Below are positions 14,632 through 21,233 of a stretch of DNA of 21,233 nt, piece by piece (positions within the stretch are counted from its first letter, which is position 1; every line of letters begins with the position of its first letter). A program made the position numbers and the translations under genes. The notes beneath the pieces are model-generated. The model was not told where the DNA came from, did no database searches, and saw only the letters and a list, made by a program, of their open reading frames with translations. This DNA is from JBEKEX01 sp050013615 (lineage in GTDB: Bacteria > Chloroflexota > Anaerolineae > Anaerolineales > Anaerolineaceae): contig JBEKEX010000017.1 in the NCBI GenBank assembly GCA_050013615.1, positions 1 to 21,233 of the forward strand, in the 5' to 3' direction.

Positions 14632-15966
14632 ATGACTATCAAACGTTGGGCTTCCTCACTTATGGTTGTCGTATTTTTATTTCTCAGCGCGTGCAGCGGG
14701 ATCGGTAGTAGCACGTCCGGAACCTTGAAGGCCTCCGGGACCACCTCCGTCACCACCATCCAGGTGGCGCCTGAGATCGCCGGCAAGATCGCCCAGATCA
14801 AGGTATCCAAGGGCGATACCGTCAAGGCGGGCGATGTGCTGTTCGTCCTGGACAGCCAGATCCTGCAGGACCAGGTCGACCAGGCAAACGCTACCGTGCA
14901 GGTGGCCCAGGCCAACCTGGACCTGGCTCAGAGCAAGCAGGCCGATGCCCAGGCCCAATACGACTTGACCGCGCAGGCCACACGCCAGCAGGGCCAAAAC
15001 AGCTATCTCTCGAACTGGAAATCGACCCCACCGGATAACGTGACGCTGCCGGGTTGGTATTTCAGCACCAGCGAACAGATCACCGCCTTGCAGGCTCTGG
15101 TGACCGATGCGCAGAGCAACCTGGATGACCAAACGACCAAGCTGAATAATGTATTGAAGGACGCCAGCAACCAGGACTTCGTCGGCGCCGAACAACGCCT
15201 GGTCAAGGCTGAGCAGGCCGAAACCATCGCCCAGACCACCCACGATGACACCAATTCCGCCAACAGCCCCAGCGACGTCCAAGACTCAGCACAAAAGGAC
15301 CTCGACCTGGCCAAATCGGAGCTGGATTCAGCTCAGAACGCCTACAACCAGATGCTCACTTCGGATGAGGCTACTCGAGTGCTCGAAGCACGCGCGAACG
15401 TGGCCGTTGCCCAGGATCGCCTGAACAACACCCAACTGGCGCTGGACAAGCTCCAGACCGGCAGCCAATCCCTGCAGGTGACGGCCGCCCAGACGGCGCT
15501 CGACCAAGCCAAAAATAGCGTCAGCCAAGCGCAGGCCAACCTCACCCAAGCCCAGGCTTCCCTCGAAATGGCGAATACCCAATTCGCCAAAGCTACGGTT
15601 ACCTCGCCGGTCTCCGGCACCGTGCTCGACCTGCCGATGAATGCCGGTGAGGTCGCGGCAGCAGGCGCCACTGTGGTGGAGGTCGGCGACCTGGATCAGG
15701 TCACCCTGGACGTCTACATCCCCGAGAACCAATATGGGCAGGTCAAGCTGGGCATGAAGGCCAACATTGCTGTGGATTCGTTCCCCGGCAAGACCTTCGC
15801 CGGTACCGTGACCTTCATCTCCGACCAGGCAGAGTTCACCCCGCGCACCGTCCAGACCGTGGACAGCCGCAGCACCACCGTCTATAAGGTGGAGATCACC
15901 ATCCCTAACCCGGATCACGATCTGAAACCCGGCATGCCGGCCGATGCCACGATCACCTTACAGTAA
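14632..15966 (+). CDS. HlyD/YbhG-like adaptor protein, predicted lipoprotein
   Basis: A 444-residue envelope protein with AGGAG before the ATG. The N-terminus is a lipoprotein signal (hydrophobic 8-18, lipobox LSAC, Cys21). Residues 42-75 are the first half of a lipoyl-like domain (APEIAGKIAQIKVSKGDTVK); about 78-320 is a Gln/Ala-rich helical hairpin broken at 123-150 by a Pro/Trp-containing stretch; the second lipoyl half is ATVTSPVSGTVLDLPMNAGE (321-340), followed by the beta-barrel with FTPRTVQT, a phrase typical of the YbhG group. It would link the permeases to the outer envelope. No TolC-like gene is nearby. The last gene of the operon, followed by a strong hairpin. Confidence 0.9.
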   Translation: MTIKRWASSLMVVVFLFLSACSGIGSSTSGTLKASGTTSVTTIQVAPEIAGKIAQIKVSKGDTVKAGDVLFVLDSQILQDQVDQANATVQVAQANLDLAQSKQADAQAQYDLTAQATRQQGQNSYLSNWKSTPPDNVTLPGWYFSTSEQITALQALVTDAQSNLDDQTTKLNNVLKDASNQDFVGAEQRLVKAEQAETIAQTTHDDTNSANSPSDVQDSAQKDLDLAKSELDSAQNAYNQMLTSDEATRVLEARANVAVAQDRLNNTQLALDKLQTGSQSLQVTAAQTALDQAKNSVSQAQANLTQAQASLEMANTQFAKATVTSPVSGTVLDLPMNAGEVAAAGATVVEVGDLDQVTLDVYIPENQYGQVKLGMKANIAVDSFPGKTFAGTVTFISDQAEFTPRTVQTVDSRSTTVYKVEITIPNPDHDLKPGMPADATITLQ

Positions 15967-15980
15967 ATAAAGCAATCACA

Positions 15981-16020
15981 AAATGAAATCCTGCCGGTAA
16001 ATACCGGCAGGATTTCATTT
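15981..16020. terminator. Strong hairpin terminator at the end of the exporter operon
   Basis: A perfect 18-bp stem (15981-15998 with 16003-16020) and a four-base loop; the core CCTGCCGG/CCGGCAGG is flanked by A/T-rich ends, so the right arm ends in ATTTCATTT and can act as the T-tract. It begins 15 bases after the stop codon of the adaptor gene. Confidence 0.85.
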
Positions 16021-16247
16021 AAATTTGTATTTTTCGATCATGAATTCTATTACAAAAGTTATTATCTCCATGTTTCTATCAACAGAGTATAGAAATTAGT
16101 GTAGTTATTTCCTTATCATAATCACTCTGCATCTTTGTCAATTTTATGCGATAATTTTTAAAGATTTTTAGTCAAGTTCTCAATTACAGGTCTAGATCTT
16201 ATTACAGGTGATTTTTTGCTATTTTCCAATAGCAACATGGATAATAC

Positions 16248-16769
16248 ATGGGAAATCAAATTTTATCGCTCACAACTGCAATTGCAGTATATGGCGCAGT
16301 TATCGCAACCCTAAGCCTAATTATCTCAACATGGCTCGGTATTCTCAAATTAAAAAGTCATAAGCCCAATATAAAAATATCACTTTTTTACGGCAATCTA
16401 TTTGATGCAAATGGGGAAATTAGCGAACCGTTAATTATAGTAGAAGCAATTAATATTGGAACAGGTGCCATAACCATTACTAGCGTTGGCTGGCTTTTTT
16501 ACAGCAAGGAAAAACTCGTGGTTATCCATCCTTACAAACTCATTCTACCGATTGAGGTTTATGAAAGGAAAAAAATCACTTTCTATTTCCCATGCAGATG
16601 GTTAAACCAGGTAAAAGACTCCGATAAAATTACGGCAGTTTTCTTTAGTGATGAAACTAATAATACTTGGAAATGCAAAATCTCTAAAAATAAACTCAAG
16701 CAATGGAAAAACTCACCTTCAGAGGGTTGGCAAATTGAATGGAACGAAAAATATCAGACTTATTTATAA
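16248..16769 (+). CDS. Hypothetical single-helix membrane protein
   Basis: A 173-residue protein with one N-terminal membrane helix (about 11-33) followed by KLKSHKPNIKISL and a beta-rich domain. EAINIGTGAITITSVGW (65-81) resembles a common pattern in small uncharacterised membrane-anchored proteins with an Ig-like fold. The C-terminal 40 residues are basic and Trp-rich. There is no recognisable ribosome binding site before the ATG. The gene and its flanks (16021-16880) are strikingly AT-rich compared with the exporter operon and the dehydrogenase gene around it, which suggests a laterally acquired insertion. No function can be assigned. Confidence 0.6.
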   Translation: MGNQILSLTTAIAVYGAVIATLSLIISTWLGILKLKSHKPNIKISLFYGNLFDANGEISEPLIIVEAINIGTGAITITSVGWLFYSKEKLVVIHPYKLILPIEVYERKKITFYFPCRWLNQVKDSDKITAVFFSDETNNTWKCKISKNKLKQWKNSPSEGWQIEWNEKYQTYL

Positions 16770-16881
16770 TAAGTCAGGATACAAGTCATTAATTCTATTA
16801 TGAAACACTAAGAGACAAATCAAATGTGGTTAATTATGTTGATGTTTTTCAAAAGGTAATAATAAAATTTTTAAAATCACG

Positions 16882-16908
16882 GTGCGCGGCATTATAGCCG
16901 TGCACTTT
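16882..16908. terminator. Bidirectional terminator between convergent genes
   Basis: GTGCGCGGC (16882-16890) pairs with GCCGTGCAC (16897-16905) through eight Watson-Crick pairs and one G-T pair, with loop ATTATA. TTT follows on the plus strand, and on the minus strand the hairpin is followed by CGTGATTTTAAAAATTTT. It lies 20 bases past the dehydrogenase stop. Confidence 0.65.
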
Positions 16909-16925
16909 AACACTACCAAATATAT

Positions 16926-18116
16926 TTATCGATACGAATTCTGGTAGATCGCCAGCACGTCTGCATCGGAGAGCGGCGCTGGATCGACTTCCGATAGACT
17001 GTCGCCCACCATCGCGCGGACGTTATGAACAAATTTCTCCATTTCATCCCGTTGGATGCCGTATGCCGACATCTTCAAATTGCTAACCCCGCAATCTTCC
17101 TGTAGTTTTACCAGGGCTTTGACGAAATCCATCGGCTCCCCGGCGTCCTTCCGGCCCAGGGCGCCTGCACCCGTAAGGGTGCGCGCCATGTCGATCAAGC
17201 GTTGATCGCATGCACCCGTTTTAGCAAAGTGAGTAAAATAGGCTGCACTGAGCATGATGAGCCCGGCGCCGTGAGGTAGGTCCGGGTGCAAGGCACTCAA
17301 CGTATGTTCCAGGGTGTGCTCCGAGGTACAGCCGGAGAGCACTTCCACAATGCCCGCCAGGGTGTTGGCCAACGCCATATTGGCGCGTGCTTCCTCGTTG
17401 CCGGGGTCATGCACCGCCGTCGGCAGGTATTTACCGATCAGCTCGATACTCTTCAGGGCAAATAAGTCGCTCATCACATTGGCACATTTATGGATATAGC
17501 CTTCCGTGCTGTGGAACAATGCATCGAACCCCTGGTAAGCGGTCAGGTCAGCCGGCACGGTCATCATCAGATCCGGATCGACAATGGCAAGCACCGGAAA
17601 GGTACCATCGATACCATAGCCGAGCTTTTCTTGATTGGTCTCGTGCGTGATCACCGTCCAGGGATCGGCCTCGGTGCCCGTGCCGGCGGTGGTTGTGATC
17701 GCCACAATTGGCAGAGGCGTGTGTTTCACCGGCTGGCGTTTTCCCGACCCATTGGTCATGTAGTCCCAATAATCGCCGTCGTTCGTTGCCATCAAAGCAA
17801 TGCTTTTTGCCGAGTCGATACTGCTGCCGCCGCCCAGGCCGATGACGAAGTCACAGCCGCTGTCCTTGGCGAGCTTCGCCCCTTCCATCACATGCGCTTT
17901 GATGGGGTTGGGCAGGATCTTGTCGAACAGGACATACTCGACCTTTGCCAGCTTCAATTGCTCTTCCAGACGGTCGAGATAGCCATATTTTTTCACCGAT
18001 TTACCAGCCGTCGTGACGATCAAGGCTTTCTTGCCCGGCAGGGCTTGCTCGTGCAAATGGGCTAATTGGCCCTTACCGAACAGGATTCGTGTAGGGATGT
18101 AATAATTGAACTCCAT
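16926..18116 (-). CDS. Iron-containing alcohol dehydrogenase (type III)
   Basis: A 396-residue cytoplasmic enzyme that interconverts alcohols and aldehydes with NAD(P)H. The Rossmann-like half contains the nucleotide motif GLGGGSSIDSAK (93-104) and TTTAGTGTEADPW (141-153). The metal site is complete: Asp198 and His202 in GFDALFHSTEGY, His267 in TSEHTLEH, and His282 in DLPHGAGL, matching the Asp-His-His-His set of E. coli FucO. GAGGAG stands ahead of the ATG at 18116. Relatives act on butanol, 1,3-propanediol or lactaldehyde; the substrate cannot be chosen from sequence. It has its own promoter and terminator and is thus a single-gene unit. Confidence 0.92.
   Translation of the reverse strand: MEFNYYIPTRILFGKGQLAHLHEQALPGKKALIVTTAGKSVKKYGYLDRLEEQLKLAKVEYVLFDKILPNPIKAHVMEGAKLAKDSGCDFVIGLGGGSSIDSAKSIALMATNDGDYWDYMTNGSGKRQPVKHTPLPIVAITTTAGTGTEADPWTVITHETNQEKLGYGIDGTFPVLAIVDPDLMMTVPADLTAYQGFDALFHSTEGYIHKCANVMSDLFALKSIELIGKYLPTAVHDPGNEEARANMALANTLAGIVEVLSGCTSEHTLEHTLSALHPDLPHGAGLIMLSAAYFTHFAKTGACDQRLIDMARTLTGAGALGRKDAGEPMDFVKALVKLQEDCGVSNLKMSAYGIQRDEMEKFVHNVRAMVGDSLSEVDPAPLSDADVLAIYQNSYR
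17160..17187. repeat. Compact hairpin inside the dehydrogenase gene
   Basis: GGCGC (17160-17164), a two-base CT bulge, then GCACCC-GTAA-GGGTGC (17167-17182) and GCGCC (17183-17187) form an 11-bp stem. The inner stem GCACCC/GGGTGC is identical to that of a unit in the glycosyltransferase repeat (2715-2730). In the protein it covers the segment around TLTGAGALGRK. Confidence 0.45.
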
Positions 18117-18154
18117 AGGAATCTCCTCATTTCATTAATAATTCATTGGTGGTT

Positions 18155-18184
18155 ATTCTAAACGTTGAGGCCGCTCGAAGTCAA
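18155..18184 (-). promoter_or_regulatory. Sigma-70-type promoter of the alcohol dehydrogenase
   Basis: On the minus strand TTGACT (18179-18184), 18 bases, TAGAAT (18155-18160). The start codon at 18116 is 39 bases past the -10 box, giving a short leader that contains GAGGAG. Confidence 0.6.
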
Positions 18185-18239
18185 TAGACGCATTCGAGTA
18201 AAACGTCATTTGGACAGGCTGGTTGGGTTAACGGTTACT

Positions 18240-18896
18240 TCAATCCCAGAGGATATCGTCACGCCGGCGCGATTCGAACAAGCGCGCCAGCAGCACCCCG
18301 AACAAAAAGCCGCCGACGTGCGCCATGTAAGCCACATCACTGCTCTGGATCTGCATCAGGGCCCCCAATTCACTGAACAATTGCGTCAGGAACCAGAAGC
18401 CGACCAGGAAGATGGCCGGGATGAGCGTCACCCGCACGAACCAGCCGATGAACAACACCGTGCGGATACGGTCGCGTGGGTAGGTGATCAGGAACGCCCC
18501 CATCACCCCGGCGATGGCACCGCTGGCCCCCAGGTTGGGGATGGTCGAAGTGGGGTCGATCAGGATCTGCGCCGCACTGGCGACCAGGCCGGCCAGCAGG
18601 TAGAAGATCAGAAAACGTGCGTGCCCCATGGCATCTTCGATCTCCGGGCCGAACGCCCAGAAGAAGACCATGTTCCCGATGATGTGCTCCCAGCCCTGGT
18701 GTAGGAACATAGCCGTCAGCAGCGTGATCAGGTCACGCCCGGCACTGATGTTGGCTGGCACGAACGCCCAGCGGGTGATGAAGGTGTCACCGCCTGCCAG
18801 CTCCAGCAGGAACACGAACGCGTTGGCTGCGATGATCAGCAAGGTAATGATAGGGAAACGCACCGTCCGGCGTGAGGCATCATTGAGGGGGATCAT
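18240..18896 (-). CDS. Rhomboid family intramembrane serine protease
   Basis: A 218-residue protein with six or seven membrane helices. The Ser-His dyad is present: Ser125 in GASG (123-126), and His193 in YMAHVGGFLFG. The helper motif HIIGN (His71, Asn75), which forms the oxyanion hole, is also there, as is the WEH segment before it. The ATG at 18896 is chosen over an upstream start at 18992 because AAAGGA lies five bases before it and because a TATAAT box at 18919-18924 would fall inside the longer reading frame. The family cuts membrane proteins within or near the bilayer; the target is unknown. The gene is divergent from the lipoprotein gene to its right. Confidence 0.92.
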   Translation of the reverse strand: MIPLNDASRRTVRFPIITLLIIAANAFVFLLELAGGDTFITRWAFVPANISAGRDLITLLTAMFLHQGWEHIIGNMVFFWAFGPEIEDAMGHARFLIFYLLAGLVASAAQILIDPTSTIPNLGASGAIAGVMGAFLITYPRDRIRTVLFIGWFVRVTLIPAIFLVGFWFLTQLFSELGALMQIQSSDVAYMAHVGGFLFGVLLARLFESRRRDDILWD

Positions 18897-18918
18897 AAAG
18901 TTCCTTTTATCCTCACTT

Positions 18919-18924
18919 ATTATA
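18919..18924 (-). promoter_or_regulatory. Candidate -10 box of the rhomboid gene
   Basis: A perfect TATAAT on the minus strand, 22 bases before the chosen start codon. No clear -35 element was found. Confidence 0.5.
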
Positions 18925-19026
18925 GTGTAAATCGAACGCCGGGATGAAAGAAAGGCTCTACTCGCGAGGTGACTTTTGAATTGGGATTCCACGCGTTTTG
19001 GCCATCCCGTCTTCCCGCGTGGTTGG

Positions 19027-19032
19027 TATAAT
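19027..19032 (+). promoter_or_regulatory. Candidate -10 box of the lipoprotein gene
   Basis: A perfect TATAAT, 39 bases before the ATG at 19072, leaving a leader of about 33 bases with AGGAGAAG. A -35 match is not obvious at the normal distance. Confidence 0.5.
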
Positions 19033-19071
19033 TATCGGCGTTACTGATAACGCATTACAGGAGAAGTTCCC

Positions 19072-20046
19072 ATGTCTTCCAACCGCACTTTGTGGATACC
19101 TTTATCGGTAGGCTCCGTGCTCGTCTTATCACTCTTTTTATCCGCCTGTGGTGTCTCAACCAATGCCTTGACTCCGATCGCTAACACGACGGCCGTCACC
19201 GCTTCCGTAACCGCCACGCCGGTGCCTGCGGGCTCGTTGAGTGAAAAAATCATTCGCTACATCCTGGCCGATAGCCAGTTGGGCAACCGCATCGACGATT
19301 ATCGCAAGGTCACTGACCAGCCCAATGCTGCTGAAGCCGTGTGCCGCTGGGATAAGGGCGTGCGGGTGCAGAACATTGCCAAGTTCGAACGCAAGGTGGT
19401 CGGCTCCCAGGGCTGGAACGTGGTGTACGCCGGAACAGACACGATCATCGATGGAATGGATGTAACCCTCACCTCCGACGTGACTTGCGCCGCCACAGCC
19501 ACGGCTGCTGTGGCCAATCCTATTACTACGCAAGCGGCTACAGAAATACCGACCGTCCCCACAGTACAAGCCGTTACCGGCTCTCTCATCGTGGCAGATG
19601 ATCCCCAATGCCAGAACAGCTATTGGCCCATCGTCACAGGTGGCACCTGGAACTATACGGTCGCCGAGACCAACGGCACTTCGAGCAGCGAGCAGGTGAT
19701 GATCACCAAAGTGTGGCAGGATAATGGGAAGACATTCTTCTCCACAAACAGCTCACTGAATGGCAACGCGCAATATCAATGCATCGCCGGTGCAATCTAC
19801 GATGCCAACAACGACCTGGTACTGCCCAGTGAAGCCAACCTGCAAGCTGGCTACCAATTTACTACCAGTCATGGCAGCGTCAGGATCCAGGGCGGCTCAA
19901 CGGTGAAAACCACTTCAGGCGTTTTCAACGCCATTGGTGTTTGCAGCGGCGGTTATTGTGAATATTACGCCCAGAACGTGGGATTGATATCCGCTACTGA
20001 AAAAGGATCAACCAAATCGTTGAACAACCTGAGCATCCCGCAATAA
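19072..20046 (+). CDS. Predicted lipoprotein of unknown function
   Basis: A 324-residue secreted protein with AGGAG in front of the ATG. The signal peptide (hydrophobic 12-23) ends in lipobox LSAC, with Cys26 the lipid site. A Thr/Ala/Val-rich tether follows to about 52. A first soluble domain of about 90 residues (KIIRYILADSQLGNRIDDYR to VTLTSDVTCA) is joined by a second Thr/Ala/Pro linker (about 142-167) to a C-terminal beta-rich domain. That domain begins YWPIVTGGTWNYTV and ends YYAQNVGLI, a pattern seen in many bacterial lipoproteins of unknown role. Paired Cys in the last domain (VCSGGYCEYY) may form a disulfide. The next gene begins 27 bases later and may be co-transcribed. Confidence 0.8.
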   Translation: MSSNRTLWIPLSVGSVLVLSLFLSACGVSTNALTPIANTTAVTASVTATPVPAGSLSEKIIRYILADSQLGNRIDDYRKVTDQPNAAEAVCRWDKGVRVQNIAKFERKVVGSQGWNVVYAGTDTIIDGMDVTLTSDVTCAATATAAVANPITTQAATEIPTVPTVQAVTGSLIVADDPQCQNSYWPIVTGGTWNYTVAETNGTSSSEQVMITKVWQDNGKTFFSTNSSLNGNAQYQCIAGAIYDANNDLVLPSEANLQAGYQFTTSHGSVRIQGGSTVKTTSGVFNAIGVCSGGYCEYYAQNVGLISATEKGSTKSLNNLSIPQ

Positions 20047-20073
20047 TTTTTTACCCGTAAAGAGGAACTTATC

Positions 20074-20712
20074 ATGGCACTATTTCTTGATTCGGCAATG
20101 ATGGATGATGTCCGCAAAGCGATGCAACTCGGCTTCATCGTGGGCGTCACCACCAACCCCTCACTCATCGCCAGGGCCGGCCGCCCGGGACTGATGGTCC
20201 TGCGCGACATCCTCGACGGGTCCCACGGCCTGGTGTTCTACCAGGTGACTGCCGACACTATCGAAGAACGGATGGCCCAGGCGCGCAAGGCGTCCCAATT
20301 CGACTTGAACCGGGTGATAATCAAAATTCCTGCCACCACCGAGAACATCGCCTTGGCGGACCACCTGACCAAAGAAGGGATCATGTGCTGTATCACAGCC
20401 GTCTCCAGCCCGGCTCAGGCTTATTTAGCCGCCCAGGCCGGCGTAATTCATGCCGTCCCCTATGTCAACCGCCTCACCCGACAGCTTGGCGATGGCATTG
20501 CCGTGCTGCGTGATTGCAAGGCAGTGGTAGCCGGTACGTCCACCAAAATTTTGGCTGCCAGCTTAAAGTCGCCGGAAGAAGTGACCGCGGCCGTGATCGC
20601 CGGTGCGGATGACATCACCATCCCGCTGGACGTCATCTTGAAATTGGGCGATCATCCCTTATCGCAAAAGGCCATCGAAGACTTTGCCGCCGATTACGCG
20701 AAACTCAAATAA
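20074..20712 (+). CDS. fsa: Fructose-6-phosphate aldolase-type enzyme (transaldolase superfamily)
   Basis: A 212-residue class I aldolase of the small transaldolase group, with AGAGGAA before the ATG. The Schiff-base lysine is Lys84 in VIIKIPAT; Asp6 (FLDSA) and the VTTNPS motif (25-30) are present. Compared from memory with E. coli FsaA, the aldolase-specific residues are kept: Gln57 in FYQV (where transaldolases have Glu), Thr108 in CITAV, Tyr130 in VPYVNR, and the phosphate-binding Arg133 and AASLKS serine. This points to reversible cleavage of fructose 6-phosphate to dihydroxyacetone and glyceraldehyde 3-phosphate, or a related aldol reaction, rather than C3 transfer. FsaA Ala129 is Val128 here, which may alter donor preference. 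A strong terminator follows. Confidence 0.85.
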   Translation: MALFLDSAMMDDVRKAMQLGFIVGVTTNPSLIARAGRPGLMVLRDILDGSHGLVFYQVTADTIEERMAQARKASQFDLNRVIIKIPATTENIALADHLTKEGIMCCITAVSSPAQAYLAAQAGVIHAVPYVNRLTRQLGDGIAVLRDCKAVVAGTSTKILAASLKSPEEVTAAVIAGADDITIPLDVILKLGDHPLSQKAIEDFAADYAKLK

Positions 20713-20775
20713 GTTTCGGCTATACGGTCTGGGTACCGCATCGCGCCAAAATTAACAGTTTGATTTCCACAAGTG

Positions 20776-20813
20776 ATTGCTGGTTGAGGTATGCCCCAAC
20801 CAGCAATGTTTTT
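20776..20813 (+). terminator. Rho-independent terminator after the aldolase gene
   Basis: ATTGCTGGTTG (20776-20786) pairs perfectly with CAACCAGCAAT (20797-20807) and is followed by G and five T (20809-20813). The ten-base loop can add two more G-C pairs. Confidence 0.88.
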
Positions 20814-20837
20814 CTGTCACCGGATATGAATTCCCTC

Positions 20838-20865
20838 TTGACAATTCCAACAAATTGCCTATAAT
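20838..20865 (+). promoter_or_regulatory. Consensus sigma-70 promoter of the second TetR-type gene
   Basis: TTGACA (20838-20843), 16 bases, TATAAT (20860-20865): the same perfect boxes and spacing as the exporter-operon promoter at 9501-9528. Confidence 0.8.
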
Positions 20866-20898
20866 TGAACATGTTCAAATCATGTTCTAATTATGTTC
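20865..20898 (+). promoter_or_regulatory. Operator candidate: 14-bp palindrome plus 11-bp-spaced ATGTTC repeats
   Basis: TTGAACATGTTCAA (20865-20878) is a perfect palindrome that begins on the last base of the -10 box. ATGTTC occurs at 20871, 20882 and 20893, three copies exactly 11 bp apart, one turn of the helix. The site lies between promoter and TetR-type gene, so autoregulation is likely. Confidence 0.55.
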
Positions 20899-20912
20899 AA
20901 AGGAATTCGAAT

Positions 20913-21233
20913 ATGACAGAAGAAGAACTGGAAGCCAGACAAAAGATCCTCAATGCCACCTGCGACCTACTGCGTGAGGGTATAAAGATACAAAGCATCA
21001 CCGTGCGCCGCATCGCCGAACGCGCCGGCGTGGGCATTGGGTTGATCAACTATCATTTCCAGTCGCGCGATAAATTGCTCAATGAAGCCGTCAACAGCCT
21101 GATGGGTGAACAAGCCAACCTGTGGCTCAACCCCGCTCTGCAAGCCCAGGCTGACCCGCTCGCCAGCCTGCACCAGTTGCTTAAAGAGACCAGCCGCATC
21201 GGCATCCAATTCCCCGCTTATACGCAGGTGTCG
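20913..21233 (+). CDS. TetR family transcriptional regulator, N-terminal part (3' end outside window)
   Basis: The first 107 codons are present, with the frame open to the window end; AAAGGA lies eight bases before the ATG. The helix-turn-helix is clear: ARQKILNATCDLLREG leads, SITVRRIAERAGVGIGLINY forms the core and HFQSRDKLLNEAV the end, within residues 8-63. The Val-Gly-Ile-Gly-Leu-Ile-Asn-Tyr-His-Phe recognition helix is close to the family consensus. The ligand-binding domain is cut off. The palindromic region just upstream is the likely site of its own repression; targets to the right are not visible. Confidence 0.88.
   Translation, partial: MTEEELEARQKILNATCDLLREGIKIQSITVRRIAERAGVGIGLINYHFQSRDKLLNEAVNSLMGEQANLWLNPALQAQADPLASLHQLLKETSRIGIQFPAYTQVS

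Noticed and set aside
13616..15918. Long minus-strand frames (up to about 220 codons) opposite the ATPases and adaptor
   Set aside because: They mirror codon bias of the real genes; no domain pattern is visible and the plus strand carries complete motif sets.
17490..18065. Plus-strand frame of 191 codons opposite the alcohol dehydrogenase
   Set aside because: The minus strand has all metal and nucleotide motifs; this frame is its shadow and has no ribosome binding site.
18165..18704. Plus-strand frame of 179 codons opposite the rhomboid gene
   Set aside because: Composition is rich in Arg, Gln, Asp and His with no fold pattern; the rhomboid catalytic residues are on the other strand.

Overview
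The window looks like chromosomal DNA from a moderately GC-rich bacterium, most plausibly a Chloroflexota (Anaerolineae-type) lineage. This assignment is an inference from gene content and style: a large ArnT/PMT-like membrane glycosyltransferase with a beta-sandwich tail, several lipobox lipoproteins, a YbhF/YbhR/YbhS-type exporter with no visible outer-membrane partner, and many short-leader promoters with near-consensus TATAAT boxes. No RNA gene, transposase, integrase or CRISPR array was seen.

Left part (1-6471): the 3' end of an L-2-amino-thiazoline-4-carboxylic acid hydrolase-like gene; a large minus-strand glycosyltransferase; a lipoprotein; a very small two-helix membrane protein on the minus strand; a plus-strand group of three small membrane proteins (one with a TM2 domain); and a flavodoxin-like protein. 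Middle-left part (6472-8950): an AT-richer stretch with a 20-bp-period array of tandem mini-hairpins, two membrane proteins of unknown function flanking a PD-(D/E)XK nuclease-like protein, and a possible gene remnant. A minus-strand VOC (glyoxalase-fold) protein follows.

Centre (9501-16020): a self-contained drug/solute exporter operon. It starts at a textbook sigma-70 promoter (TTGACA-N16-TATAAT) followed by palindromic operator candidates and a TetR-type regulator. The regulator gene overlaps the first of two ABC-2 permeases, followed by two separate ATPases and a lipoprotein-type HlyD/YbhG-like adaptor, and an 18-bp perfect hairpin closes the operon. The two ATPases look like the N- and C-terminal halves of the E. 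coli fused ATPase YbhF carried as separate genes; the first has Pro in place of the H-loop His, the second is canonical. The probable logic is TetR-controlled expression of a two-permease, two-ATPase exporter with a membrane-anchored adaptor.

Right part (16021-21233): an AT-rich orphan membrane-protein gene; then on the minus strand an iron-dependent alcohol dehydrogenase and a rhomboid protease, each with its own promoter. On the plus strand follow a lipoprotein, a fructose-6-phosphate aldolase-type enzyme with the FSA catalytic residues, a strong terminator, and a second TetR-type regulator that runs off the end. That regulator's promoter carries a perfect 14-bp palindrome and three ATGTTC repeats at exact 11-bp spacing.

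The most interesting signals are the compensatory 20-bp hairpin array (6577-6656), a related 18-bp hairpin repeat inside the glycosyltransferase gene, the split YbhF with its degenerate H-loop, and the two TetR promoter/operator regions. No complete, clearly new defence or biosynthetic system can be demonstrated from sequence alone.
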